DNA of 64,000 bases, taken from NCBI GenBank assembly GCA_023386315.1, contig JAEWJZ010000023.1, positions 62,001 to 126,000 on the forward strand. Direction: 5' to 3'. Position numbers and translations under genes: made by a program. The notes below the pieces were generated by a model. That model searched no databases. It was given only the letters and a program-made list of their open reading frames with translations, and had not been told where the DNA came from. Shown one piece after another: positions 43,111-52,867 of the stretch. Origin of the DNA: Bacillota bacterium. GTDB lineage: Bacteria > Bacillota > Clostridia > Lachnospirales > Lachnospiraceae. Numbering within the stretch: position 1 is the first letter of the stretch; each line of letters opens with the position of its first letter.

Positions 43111-44463
43111 ATGAAGAAAAGAATCTTAGCAACAACACTTGCAGCAATTCTTGCAGCATCATCATTAGCTGCCTGCGGTTCAAAGACTGAACCGACTGAA
43201 ACCACAAAAGCAGACGCGGCTACCACACAGGCAGCCACAACAGCAGCAACTGCTGACACAACAGCAGCAGCCGGCGGTAAGGTATCCTTAAGCCTTTGCT
43301 GGTGGGGAAATCAGACAAGAAACGATGTAACAAAAAAAGCAGTTGATCTTTACATGAGTAAAAATCCAAATGTAGACATCAAGGTTGAGTTTACAGACTG
43401 GTCCGGTTACTGGGACAAGCTTTCTGCTATGGCAGCCGGCGGAAATCTTCCTGACATCATTCAGATGGATTACTCCTATTTAAACCAGTACCAGAAGAGC
43501 GGTCAGCTTGCTGACTTATCTGAATTCATGAGCAGCGGAGTGATTGATACTTCAAAGATCCCGGAAAGCATCATTAAAAGTGGTGATGTTGACGGAAAGA
43601 CCTATGCAATCAGCCTTGGAAGCAACGCTCCTATGATGGTTTATGACAAAGCAGTGGTTGAAAAGGCAGGAGTTACCATTCCAGATCAGATGACAATGGA
43701 CGAGCTTTATGACCTTTCCAAGACCATCAATGAGAAAACCGGTGTTAAAACTCTTTATGACGGCGGCATCAACATGATGCAGATCATGGCAAGAGCAAAT
43801 GGTTCTCATTTATTTGACGAATTAACAGCTGGAACCGAAGATTCCATGAAAATTTATTTTGACACCATGGAGAAGTTTGCAAAATCTGACGCCAGCATTT
43901 CCGCTGATTTATTAGCAGAGAAAAATCCTGATGTAGTTGAGACAAAACCAATCATCGATGGAACAACCTGGAATGATTTAAGCTTATCCAACCAGTTTAT
44001 CAGTATCTCTAAGACTGCAGGAAGAGATCTTGGAATTACCATGTTCCCAACTCTTACCAATGCAAAAGCACAGCCACTGTATTTAAAACCAAGTATGTTC
44101 TTCTCTATCGCTGAAACTTCCAAGAATAAGGAAGAGGCTGCAAAGTTCATTGACTGGTTTACAAACAGCGCAGAGTGTAATGAAATCCTTCTTGCTGAAA
44201 GAGGAATTCCGATCAATACAGAAGTTGCAGATGCAATCAAACCAAAGGCAGATGCAGCAGCTCAGACCGTATTTGATTATGTTGCAAAAGTTACGGAAAT
44301 TGCAACCCCAATTGATGCTCCAGACCCATCTGGTAAAGGTGAAGTAGAAGCATTAGGAAAAACAGTTGTTGAAGCAGTTCGTTACGGAGATGCAACAGCA
44401 GAAGATGCAGTTGGCCAGTTTGTGCCTGAAGCAAAAAGTATACTTGAACAAGCGGCAAAATAA
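43111..44463 (+). CDS. Sugar-binding lipoprotein of ABC importer A
   Basis: The 450-residue extracellular binding protein has a signal peptide ending in the lipobox L-A-A-C (Cys22), followed by an Ala/Thr-rich linker. Its body is of the common sugar-binding (MalE-like) type, with DIIQMDYSYLNQYQKSGQL and similar segments. Two permeases follow, but no ATPase gene. Placed between the divergent YesMN system and the GH38 genes, it probably captures an acidic or mannose-containing oligosaccharide. GGGAGG lies upstream of the ATG at a comfortable distance, so I use 43111 rather than the earlier in-frame ATG. Confidence 0.92.
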   Translation: MKKRILATTLAAILAASSLAACGSKTEPTETTKADAATTQAATTAATADTTAAAGGKVSLSLCWWGNQTRNDVTKKAVDLYMSKNPNVDIKVEFTDWSGYWDKLSAMAAGGNLPDIIQMDYSYLNQYQKSGQLADLSEFMSSGVIDTSKIPESIIKSGDVDGKTYAISLGSNAPMMVYDKAVVEKAGVTIPDQMTMDELYDLSKTINEKTGVKTLYDGGINMMQIMARANGSHLFDELTAGTEDSMKIYFDTMEKFAKSDASISADLLAEKNPDVVETKPIIDGTTWNDLSLSNQFISISKTAGRDLGITMFPTLTNAKAQPLYLKPSMFFSIAETSKNKEEAAKFIDWFTNSAECNEILLAERGIPINTEVADAIKPKADAAAQTVFDYVAKVTEIATPIDAPDPSGKGEVEALGKTVVEAVRYGDATAEDAVGQFVPEAKSILEQAAK

Positions 44464-44488
44464 CAGGTAAAATTCTGGAGGGGATAAG

Positions 44489-45418
44489 ATGAAGAACAAT
44501 CAAATGATCCCGAAAAGAAAAAAATCAGTGAGCCAGATCTTAAACACACCGAAGGTTGCAGGATATGTATTTATCCTGCCCTTCATTATAGGATTTCTTG
44601 CCTTTATGGCTCTTCCAATGATTTTATCTTTAGGGTTTTCATTCACCAGATACAATATATTAAAATCACCGGTTTTTATAGGACTGGAAAATTATAAAAC
44701 GATGTTTACGGCGGATCCAAAGTTCTGGAAAGTATTTGGTGTTACCATGTACTATGTTCTGTTTTCGGTTCCTCTCCGGCTTATCATGGCGTTAGCAGTT
44801 GCCATGCTATTAGTAAAAAGCACCAAGCTCTCCGGATTTTACAGGGCTGTTTATTACCTGCCTTCCATTATCGGATCCAGTGTGGCTGTTGCAATTCTCT
44901 GGAAGAGAATGTTTGCAAGCGACGGTGTTGTAAACGCACTTTTAAAGATTATTGGACTTCCGTCTGACATAGCGTGGCTGGGAAGAACAGATACAGCGAT
45001 CTGGACTCTGATTATATTGGCAGTCTGGCAGTTTGGTTCTTCCATGCTCATCTTTTTATCCGGTTTAAAACAGATTCCAGTCAGCCTTTATGAGGCAGCC
45101 ACCGTTGACGGTGCAAATGGAATACAGAGATTTTTCAAAATCACAATTCCAATGCTGACTCCTACCATTTTCTTCAATCTCATTAACCAGCTGATCAATG
45201 GGTTTATGGCATTTACACAAAGCTATATTATTACCCAGGGAAAGCCAAGAGATACCACATTGTTTTATACCGTATACATGTATCAGAATTCCTTTACTTA
45301 TAATAAGCTTGGATATGGCTGTGCAATGGCATGGTTCATGGTATTCGTTGTAGGCATGCTGACACTGATACTGTTCAAAACACAGAAAAAGTGGGTACAT
45401 TACGAAGCAGAAGGGTGA
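44489..45418 (+). CDS. Sugar ABC permease, importer A, first subunit (UgpA-like)
   Basis: The 309-residue six-segment membrane protein carries the ATPase-contact loop EAATVDGANGIQRFFKITIP. It begins 25 bases after the binding-protein gene, with GGAGGGG upstream, and is followed 6 bases later by the second permease. Together they form the channel for the substrate caught by the lipoprotein. The ATPase is encoded elsewhere. Confidence 0.93.
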   Translation: MKNNQMIPKRKKSVSQILNTPKVAGYVFILPFIIGFLAFMALPMILSLGFSFTRYNILKSPVFIGLENYKTMFTADPKFWKVFGVTMYYVLFSVPLRLIMALAVAMLLVKSTKLSGFYRAVYYLPSIIGSSVAVAILWKRMFASDGVVNALLKIIGLPSDIAWLGRTDTAIWTLIILAVWQFGSSMLIFLSGLKQIPVSLYEAATVDGANGIQRFFKITIPMLTPTIFFNLINQLINGFMAFTQSYIITQGKPRDTTLFYTVYMYQNSFTYNKLGYGCAMAWFMVFVVGMLTLILFKTQKKWVHYEAEG

Positions 45419-45424
45419 TGAAAT

Positions 45425-46279
45425 ATGAAAACAGGATATCAGGAAAAAAAATTAGTCACCACAGCGATTTATCATGTGTTTACCTTTTTGTTTGCATGTG
45501 TTATGATATATCCGCTTGTATGGATGGTGATGAGTTCCTTTAAAAACACCAATGAAATTTTCAGGACTGCTGCCAGTCTTCTGCCCGAACACTTTTCCTT
45601 AGAAAACTATAAGGTGGGCTGGAAAGGCTTTGCAGGCTACGGTTTTGGAAACTTCTTTAAGAATTCCTTTATTATTGCAGGATTATCCACAGTAGGTGCA
45701 GTTATTTCCTCTGCAGTCGTAGGATATGGATTTGCAAGAATTGACTTTAAGTTTAAAGGCTTCTGGTTTGCATGTATGCTTCTCGCAATGATGCTGCCTT
45801 TCCAGGTTATCATGATTCCGCAGTACATTATCTTTAATAAAATGGGCTGGGTTGGAAGTTATCTTCCCATTATTGTACCGCAGTTTTTTGGACAGGGCTT
45901 TTTTATCTTCTTAAATGTTCAGTTTATCAAGGGTATTCCCATTGATTTAGACGAGGCTGCCAGAATGGACGGTTGTTCGATCTATTCTATATTTATCAGG
46001 ATCATTCTTCCGCTCGTGAAGCCATCTCTGGTTACAAGCGCAATTTTCTCCTTCATGTGGAGATGGGATGATTTCCTTGCAGCTTTGCTCTATTTAAGCG
46101 ACCCGTTAAAATATCCGGTCAGCTATGCGTTAAAGATGTTTTCCGATCCGACAGCTGGTTCCGACTGGGGCGCAATGTTTGCAATGGCAACTTTATCTTT
46201 GATTCCGATTTTCTTCATTTTCTTAACAATGCAGAAATATCTGGTAGAAGGAATCGCATCTACAGGAATAAAGGGCTAA
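45425..46279 (+). CDS. Sugar ABC permease, importer A, second subunit (UgpE-like)
   Basis: The 284-residue second permease has six hydrophobic segments, with the contact loop DEAARMDGCSIYSIFIRIIL and the common end G-I-A-S-T-G-I-K-G. It lies between the first permease and the GH38 gene, with a terminator-like hairpin after it, so read-through into GH38 may be partial. Confidence 0.93.
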   Translation: MKTGYQEKKLVTTAIYHVFTFLFACVMIYPLVWMVMSSFKNTNEIFRTAASLLPEHFSLENYKVGWKGFAGYGFGNFFKNSFIIAGLSTVGAVISSAVVGYGFARIDFKFKGFWFACMLLAMMLPFQVIMIPQYIIFNKMGWVGSYLPIIVPQFFGQGFFIFLNVQFIKGIPIDLDEAARMDGCSIYSIFIRIILPLVKPSLVTSAIFSFMWRWDDFLAALLYLSDPLKYPVSYALKMFSDPTAGSDWGAMFAMATLSLIPIFFIFLTMQKYLVEGIASTGIKG

Positions 46280-46290
46280 TAAGGCTTTTT

Positions 46291-46330
46291 AGGTGGGAGA
46301 CCCGCAAATGCGGTGTTTCCTGCCTTTTTT
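46291..46330 (+). terminator. Terminator/attenuator before the first GH38 gene
   Basis: AGGTGGGAGA...CCGC pairs with GCGG...TTTCCTGCCT (46291-46326) with one bulge and several G-T pairs, followed by six T residues. It probably reduces expression of the hydrolases relative to the importer. Confidence 0.75.
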
Positions 46331-46359
46331 AAAATTTAAAACAAAAGGTGGAATGACGA

Positions 46360-49300
46360 ATGAATCCGATCAGAAACAGATTAATGGCGGCATTGGAGGC
46401 ACTAAGGCCGTTATGCTATTCCAATTTAAAACCGGCAGATGAGGTATGGATCAGCCCGGGTAGTTATGAGTGGAAAGAAGAGTTTGACAGCAGCATTTTA
46501 AATTGGGAATCTTTTGGCAGGGATGAAACCTGGGGAGGATCGGACCGGCATTACTGGTTTAAGACCTGTATTACTGTACCGGCTGAGTTAAAAGGAAAGC
46601 AGGTCAGAGCAGTCTTGAATACCGGAGCTACGGATATCTGGAATACGGACAATCCCCAGATCATGGTGTTCTTAGACGGAAAGCATTCCGGTACCATGGA
46701 TATGAACCATCAGGACTTTATTCTGACGGAACATGCGATACAGGGAGAAACACATGAACTGGCCTTTTATGCCTACTCCAACAGTCCTGGCAGCACCAAT
46801 TTCTTTCATCTGGATCTGGGAGCTTATGAAGAAGTGGTGGCAAAGCTTTATTACGATCTGGCGGTTCCCTTTGAAGCAGCTGATCTTCTGGAAGAGGATG
46901 ACCTGGAACAGATCGATGGATTTAAGGTTCTGGCAGAAGCAGTCAACCGGATTGATTTTACCAGACCTCATTCCGGACAGTTTTTTACTTCTGTAAGAGA
47001 AGCGGATGAATTTCTCGTGAAAACCTATTATAAAGACAGGCCCGAAAATCCGGTGACTGTCCACAGCATCGGCCACACACATATTGACGTAGCATGGAAA
47101 TGGCCTTTAAAGCAGACAAGACAAAAGGCGGTCAGAAGCTTCCGTACGGTTTTAAACCTGATGGAGCGGTATCCGGAATATAAGTTTATGTCCAGTCAGC
47201 CCCAGCTTTATGACTTTGTAAAAGAAGAGGCTCCCCAGCTGTTTGAAGAGATAAAGGAAAAGATAAAAGAAGGCCGCTGGGAGACAGAAGGAGCCATGTG
47301 GCTGGAGCCGGACTGCAACCTGGCATCCGGGGAATCCTTAGTCCGTCATATTCTTTATGGAAGAAGATTCTTTGAAAAGGAACTTTCCGGCCCGGTAAAT
47401 GAAGTGCTCTGGCTGCCGGATGTATTCGGCTACAGCGCTGCCATACCCCAGATCATGAAGCAATCCGGATTGTCATACTTTATGACAACTAAGCTTGGCT
47501 GGAACGAATACAACCAGTTCCCCTATGATACCTTCATCTGGCGGGGGATTGACGGCAGTGAAGTTTTAACCTATCTGATTTCCACCAAGGATTATTATAA
47601 AAACGGCCAGCCATCCAAAGGCTACAGCACAACCTACAACGGCAGACAGGATCCAAAACAGATCATGGGAACCTGGCAGAGGTTCCAGAACAAGGATGCC
47701 AGCAAAGAAGTGCTGACCTGTTACGGCTATGGTGACGGAGGCGGTGGCCCGACAGAGGAGATGCTGGAACAGAGCCGGAGAATGGAATGGAATGTTGCCC
47801 GCTGCCCAAAGACAAAACAGACCTTTGTCAAGGACTTCTTTCACAGGCTGGAAGAGGAACTGGATGAAAAAAGGCTCCCTGTATGGGCGGGGGAATTGTA
47901 TTTAGAGTTCCACCGGGGAACTTACACTTCCATGGCAAAAAATAAAAAATACAACAGAAGCTGTGAGTTTTTAAATGGAGATGCAGAATTTTACTCGGTA
48001 CTGGAATCCCTTCTTACAAAAGGCGGGGAGTATCCCCAGAACCAGCTGGAAGAAAACTGGAAGCTTCTCCTGCTGAACCAGTTTCACGATATTCTTCCAG
48101 GTTCTTCCATCAAAGAGGTATATGAAGATTCAGAGATTCAGTATGAGAAAATCATTGAATCAGATCTTTGCATGATTAATAAGAGCCATGAAAGCATCTT
48201 AAATGCAGCTGGATTTGAACGAGAGAAGGAGAAGCCTTCTGCACTTGCAGTGTGGAACTCTCTAAGTTTCAAAAGAACCGGAATTGTTGAGTTTGAGACA
48301 CCGGTTAAGGATCTTTCGGCAGTCACACAGCAAACCTGGAATGGCGGTATGATCGCTTTGGCTGAGGCGGTTCCTTCCAAGGGCGTAAAGGTGATCCGCC
48401 AGGGGACTGATTTTGAGATAGCGGACTCTGTATTTCATTCTGTGGAATGTGATGAGTACGGAGCAGTGATAAAAGCAGTCAGCTCTTATTATGAAGTAGA
48501 ATTTGACAAGGCAGGAAATCTTTCCCGGATTTATGACAAAACAGAAGAAAGAAGCCTGTTAAAGGAAGGAAAGGCGGGAAATGAACTGGTTGTATTTGAA
48601 GACCGTCCGCTGGAATTTGATGCATGGAATATTGATTCCACCTTTGAGGAGAAGAAATGGCGCGTGGATGAAGTGACAGAAATGAAGCTTCTGGAAAATG
48701 GTCCGGTCAGAGCCGTTGTTCTTGTGAAACGAAAATTCATGGATTCAATGATTGAACAGCAGATCTGTTTTTACAGCCATACAAAGAGAATTGATTTCAA
48801 GACCAGAATTGACTGGAATGAACATCAGATGCTGTTAAAGGCTGCCTTTCCTCTGGATATTTTATGTAATGAGGCCAATTATGACATTCAATTTGGCAAT
48901 GTCAGCCGTCCAACCCACAGGAATACCACCTGGGATCAGGCGAGATTTGAAGTATGTGCCCATAAATGGGCAGATGTCTCGGAAGCAGGTTATGGCGCGG
49001 CCGTTTTAAACGACTGTAAATACGGGTATGACGTTCACGATTCCATCATTCGCCTTACTCTGTTAAAATCCGGCATTTTCCCGAATCCGGATGCAGACCA
49101 GGGAGAGCATATGTTTACCTATTCACTGCTGCCTCATAAAGGCGATTTCCGTACTGGAAGGGTGGTGCAGGAAGCTTATGATTTAAACTGTCCTCTTGTT
49201 TCTTCGGAAGTAAAAGGAGATGGTGTTCTCTCCTGTTCCTTCTTAGAGATTGAAAATGAGAATATACTCGCTGACACAGTAAAGCTTTCTGAAGACGGAG

Positions 49301-49497
49301 ACGGTTTCATTGTACGTTTTTATGAGTCCTATGGTATGCGGACCAGCACACAGGTGATATTCTCCATGACAGAGAATGCCCGGTTTACAGAATGCACCTG
49401 TATGGAAGAAGAGAAAGAACAGGTGCCGTCAGAAAATGGACGTATTGTGCTTTCCTTTAAGCCATATGAGATAAAAACAATTAAGATTCAATTGTAA
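46360..49497 (+). CDS. GH38 alpha-mannosidase (first copy)
   Basis: This 1045-residue cytoplasmic enzyme (no signal peptide) matches family GH38 alpha-mannosidases. Zinc-ligand residues are His241 and Asp243 in GHTHIDVAWKWP, the nucleophile is Asp354 in LWLPDVFGYS, and a later His is in NQFHDILPGSS; FGYGDGGGGPT-like sequence also appears (YGYGDGGGGPTEEM). N-terminal 200 residues form an accessory beta domain, and the C-terminal half is the usual beta-sandwich region. It would remove terminal alpha-mannose from imported oligosaccharides. It directly follows the importer genes, 80 bases downstream. Confidence 0.95.
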   Translation: MNPIRNRLMAALEALRPLCYSNLKPADEVWISPGSYEWKEEFDSSILNWESFGRDETWGGSDRHYWFKTCITVPAELKGKQVRAVLNTGATDIWNTDNPQIMVFLDGKHSGTMDMNHQDFILTEHAIQGETHELAFYAYSNSPGSTNFFHLDLGAYEEVVAKLYYDLAVPFEAADLLEEDDLEQIDGFKVLAEAVNRIDFTRPHSGQFFTSVREADEFLVKTYYKDRPENPVTVHSIGHTHIDVAWKWPLKQTRQKAVRSFRTVLNLMERYPEYKFMSSQPQLYDFVKEEAPQLFEEIKEKIKEGRWETEGAMWLEPDCNLASGESLVRHILYGRRFFEKELSGPVNEVLWLPDVFGYSAAIPQIMKQSGLSYFMTTKLGWNEYNQFPYDTFIWRGIDGSEVLTYLISTKDYYKNGQPSKGYSTTYNGRQDPKQIMGTWQRFQNKDASKEVLTCYGYGDGGGGPTEEMLEQSRRMEWNVARCPKTKQTFVKDFFHRLEEELDEKRLPVWAGELYLEFHRGTYTSMAKNKKYNRSCEFLNGDAEFYSVLESLLTKGGEYPQNQLEENWKLLLLNQFHDILPGSSIKEVYEDSEIQYEKIIESDLCMINKSHESILNAAGFEREKEKPSALAVWNSLSFKRTGIVEFETPVKDLSAVTQQTWNGGMIALAEAVPSKGVKVIRQGTDFEIADSVFHSVECDEYGAVIKAVSSYYEVEFDKAGNLSRIYDKTEERSLLKEGKAGNELVVFEDRPLEFDAWNIDSTFEEKKWRVDEVTEMKLLENGPVRAVVLVKRKFMDSMIEQQICFYSHTKRIDFKTRIDWNEHQMLLKAAFPLDILCNEANYDIQFGNVSRPTHRNTTWDQARFEVCAHKWADVSEAGYGAAVLNDCKYGYDVHDSIIRLTLLKSGIFPNPDADQGEHMFTYSLLPHKGDFRTGRVVQEAYDLNCPLVSSEVKGDGVLSCSFLEIENENILADTVKLSEDGDGFIVRFYESYGMRTSTQVIFSMTENARFTECTCMEEEKEQVPSENGRIVLSFKPYEIKTIKIQL

Positions 49498-49505
49498 AAT
49501 TATAT

Positions 49506-49524
49506 TTTTGCAATATTTGCAAAA
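49506..49524. promoter_or_regulatory. Perfect 19-base palindrome between GH38 genes
   Basis: TTTTGCAATATTTGCAAAA has 8-base perfect arms with a 3-base centre. It is in the 123-base gap before the second GH38 gene; a TATAAT at 49575-49580 lies downstream. This is a likely repressor operator for that gene or the following operon. Confidence 0.55.
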
Positions 49525-49620
49525 GATATACAGTAACTTGACAAACTTTGCATAGTCACTGCCTGTGAGATATCATATAATGAAGCAATATGACTGTATC
49601 AGAAAAGGGAGGATATGCAG

Positions 49621-52600
49621 ATGGAGCTTGCTGCAGAACGAAACGGACGGATTAACATATGGATGGAAGAACTAAAAAGCCATTTGTTTGACAGACTTTC
49701 AACGGTGTCATTTACCGGATTTATGACAAAAGAGCATTTATCTTATGAGGAAGCGTTAAAACAGGAGTTTTACCCCATGCCTCAGGGAACCCCCTGGGGC
49801 GCCAAATGGGAATACGGCTGGTTTTTAACAGAGATCGTCATGCCGAAAGAGGCGGAGGGAAAACGGATTTTTCTTCATCCTGAGGTGGGCGGCGAGATGC
49901 TTTTATGGGTGAATGGAACAGCGGCAGGTTCCAGAGATTTAAAGCACGATGGAATTACACTGACCCGCCACGCAAAGGCAGGTGAGCGTTTTTTTGTAGT
50001 GGCAGAAAGCTATGCAGGGCATGGACCGAGACTGGAAAAGGGCGGACCATGCCCTGATTTTCGTACTGCGGTTCCGGAACCGCCTGCGTTTCAGGTGAAA
50101 GTGGGCGAATCTGATTATGGAATCTGGAATGAGGATGCATTTCAGCTTCTTATGGATGTATTTACCTTATACAAACTTTCGGAAGGACTTGATCCCAAAT
50201 CCTTAAGAGCAATGAAGATAAACCAGGGACTTTTGGAATTTACATTTACGGCCGATTTTGAACTGGACAGGGAAAGACGCAATGAATCCTTCCGTGAGGC
50301 CAGAAAAAGGCTTTCGCCTCTTCTTGCCTGCGTCAACGGAACGACGGCTCCGGAGTTCACGATATTCGGACAATCCCATTTGGATCTGGCATGGCTCTGG
50401 CCCTGGGAAGAGACAAAGCGGAAATGTGCAAGAACTTTATCTACCCAGATCGCCTTATCTGATGAATATGAGGACTATAAATTCCTTTTATGTGAACCGC
50501 CCATCATGGAGAATGTAAAAGAACATTACCCGGAACTGTACGGACGCCTTTTAAAGAAAGTAGAGGAGGGATCCTTTATTCCTGAGGGCGGAATGTATGT
50601 GGAACCGGATACGAATCTGGTTTCTGGAGAGAGTCTGATCCGTCAGTGCCTTTATGGAAGAAAGTGGTTTCGGGAAGAACTGGGAAAAGACAGTGTTATG
50701 GTCTGGCTGCCGGACTGCTTTGGTTTTAACGGGCAGCTGCCCCAGATTATGAAAGGCTGTGGAATCCGTTATTTTGCCACACAGAAGATGGCAAGAGCGC
50801 TGAAGGGCTGTGATGTGTTTCCATATAATAATTTCTGGTGGGAAGGCATAGACGGGACGAGGATACTGACCCATTTTTATAAAAAGAACAATGCAAGGCT
50901 TGACCCTCTTGATCTGATTACCAGATGGGAGGAAGACAGGGTGCAGCAGGAGAATATTGATACCTTTATTTTTCCCTTCGGATTCGGTGACGGCGGCGGA
51001 GGTGCTACCAGAGAGATGGCAGAGGTGGCAAAGCGGGTGAAGGATTTAGAAGGCGCACCCCGTACCCGTATGGAGAGCCCGGTTAATTTTTTTCAGAGAC
51101 TGGAAGAAGAAAACTCTGTAAAAGAGGTTTACAGAGGGGAGCTGTACCTTCCGTGGCATAGAGGGACCTATACCTCACAGGCGTGGATAAAGAAGGAGAA
51201 CCGGCTGATTGAACGGAAGCTTCGGGAGACAGAGCTGTTGAATTCCATTGTATGCTTTGTGGAAAACGGAGAGAACCGAAGAGCGGAACTGGAAGCTTTA
51301 TGGAAAGTGCTGCTGTTTAATCAGTTTCATGATATCATTCCCGGCACCTCCATCACCAGGGTTTATGAAGATGCGTGGGATGCATTAAAAGTAACAGGAG
51401 AAAAAGCGGACTGTCTTTATGAGGAGGCAAAAAGACAGATTACTGGATCTAAGGAAGACGGTCTTTTGGTATTTAACCCACTTTCCTGGGAACGGGAAGA
51501 GCTGGCAGAAATACCCGTGGAAGAGGGGGAACATCTGATCCGCACCGGCAGACTGCTGCTAAGTCAGAGAATCGGTGACAAATTACTGATACCGGTAAAG
51601 GTTCCTTCCTGCGGTTATGCCCAGCTTGGATCAAAGGATGGTGGTACTTTTGAAAGTTCCGTAATTTCAGAAAATGAGTGCAGGATATATGAGGAAAACG
51701 GTTCCTTTATCCTGGAAAACGGGTTCGTGAAGGTGGTCGTCGATGGTCTTGGCCAGGTTAGAAGCGTATTGGAGCAGGATACCAGAACCGAATTCGTTGA
51801 CGGAACCGCAAACCAGCTTCTTCTTTATCAGGATATTAATGTGGATTATGATGCGTGGGAAATGAGCTCTTTCTATAAAAATGTGCCCATTGAGCTGGAT
51901 CAGAGGGCAGATCTCACCATTGAGGAGACAGGCCCGCTAAAAGCGGTGCTTATGGTAAAACGGCAGATACACCAGTCCTTCATGACACAGAGGATCTCAT
52001 TGTCCTATCACAGCAGGCGTATTGATTTTGCTACCATAATTGACTGGAAAGAGACTCACAAGCTGCTAAAGGTCTCATTTCCGGTTACAATCCGCACAGA
52101 AGAAGCTTTGGAAGAAATCCAGTTCGGATATGTAAAACGTCCTACCCATCACAACCGCCGTTATGATGCGGACCGTTTTGAGGTGTGTAATCACCGGTAT
52201 ACTGCAATGACGGAACCAGGAAGAACGGCAGCTGTGCTCAATGATTCCAAATATGGAATCAGCACTGACGGGAATGCAATGGAGCTTACTCTGTTAAAGG
52301 CTCCTGTATGGCCGGATATGAATGCGGATAAAGGAATACAGGAATTTACTTATTCCTTTTACGTGAAAAGCAGTGATTTTGCTGACAGCGGAGTGGTTCG
52401 GGAAGGAATGCAGTTAAACAGCCCGCTGACATTCTGGGGAAAAGGAACTGGTAAGAAAGAGTATTTCCGGATTCTGGCAGATAACGTGATTTTAGAGACG
52501 GCCAAAATGGCGGAAGATGGGGAAAAGCATCTGATTTTAAGGCTTTATGAGGCAATTGGAAAGCATTCCTCCTGTACAGTAACTGCTGGTTTTAAAATCA

Positions 52601-52737
52601 GCAAGTTGTGGGAAACTACCATGGAAGAGAACGAGGTTTCAAAAACGCCGCTCCCTGTAAAACACCTTGGAAACGAAAGTGAGTTTCTCCTGAATTTTGC
52701 TCCTTTTGAAATAAAAACGCTACGTCTGATTTTATAA
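49621..52737 (+). CDS. GH38 alpha-mannosidase (second copy)
   Basis: This 1038-residue enzyme is another GH38 alpha-mannosidase with the motifs GQSHLDLAWLWPW (His253), VWLPDCFGFNGQLPQIM with Asp365 as nucleophile, FGFGDGGGGATREM and NQFHDIIPGTS. The two GH38 proteins share layout and motifs but differ at many positions, so they probably act on different linkages or sugar contexts. The start at 49621 is chosen because GGGAGG is 8 bases upstream; an ATG at 49615 is too near. The palindrome upstream and its own gap suggest an independent promoter. Confidence 0.95.
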   Translation: MELAAERNGRINIWMEELKSHLFDRLSTVSFTGFMTKEHLSYEEALKQEFYPMPQGTPWGAKWEYGWFLTEIVMPKEAEGKRIFLHPEVGGEMLLWVNGTAAGSRDLKHDGITLTRHAKAGERFFVVAESYAGHGPRLEKGGPCPDFRTAVPEPPAFQVKVGESDYGIWNEDAFQLLMDVFTLYKLSEGLDPKSLRAMKINQGLLEFTFTADFELDRERRNESFREARKRLSPLLACVNGTTAPEFTIFGQSHLDLAWLWPWEETKRKCARTLSTQIALSDEYEDYKFLLCEPPIMENVKEHYPELYGRLLKKVEEGSFIPEGGMYVEPDTNLVSGESLIRQCLYGRKWFREELGKDSVMVWLPDCFGFNGQLPQIMKGCGIRYFATQKMARALKGCDVFPYNNFWWEGIDGTRILTHFYKKNNARLDPLDLITRWEEDRVQQENIDTFIFPFGFGDGGGGATREMAEVAKRVKDLEGAPRTRMESPVNFFQRLEEENSVKEVYRGELYLPWHRGTYTSQAWIKKENRLIERKLRETELLNSIVCFVENGENRRAELEALWKVLLFNQFHDIIPGTSITRVYEDAWDALKVTGEKADCLYEEAKRQITGSKEDGLLVFNPLSWEREELAEIPVEEGEHLIRTGRLLLSQRIGDKLLIPVKVPSCGYAQLGSKDGGTFESSVISENECRIYEENGSFILENGFVKVVVDGLGQVRSVLEQDTRTEFVDGTANQLLLYQDINVDYDAWEMSSFYKNVPIELDQRADLTIEETGPLKAVLMVKRQIHQSFMTQRISLSYHSRRIDFATIIDWKETHKLLKVSFPVTIRTEEALEEIQFGYVKRPTHHNRRYDADRFEVCNHRYTAMTEPGRTAAVLNDSKYGISTDGNAMELTLLKAPVWPDMNADKGIQEFTYSFYVKSSDFADSGVVREGMQLNSPLTFWGKGTGKKEYFRILADNVILETAKMAEDGEKHLILRLYEAIGKHSSCTVTAGFKISKLWETTMEENEVSKTPLPVKHLGNESEFLLNFAPFEIKTLRLIL

Positions 52738-52867
52738 ACGCAAAAAATGCGAGTAAGATGGTTTCAATAAAAACAAATTACGCATAGCAACAATGTACCC
52801 AAAATATTATAATGTTTTCATCAGCTTTAAGAAAAATCATACCAAAATTTAATATGGAGTTAACAAA
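52738..52867. other. Gap between GH38 and HAD genes
   Basis: This 130-base A/T-rich gap holds a TATTATAAT (-10 like, around 52806-52814) with a poor -35 box, and arms ATGCG..TAA (52747-52756) and TTACGCAT (52780-52787) forming an imperfect inverted repeat. It may start the HAD-importer B transcript. No gene or clear terminator is seen. Confidence 0.35.
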
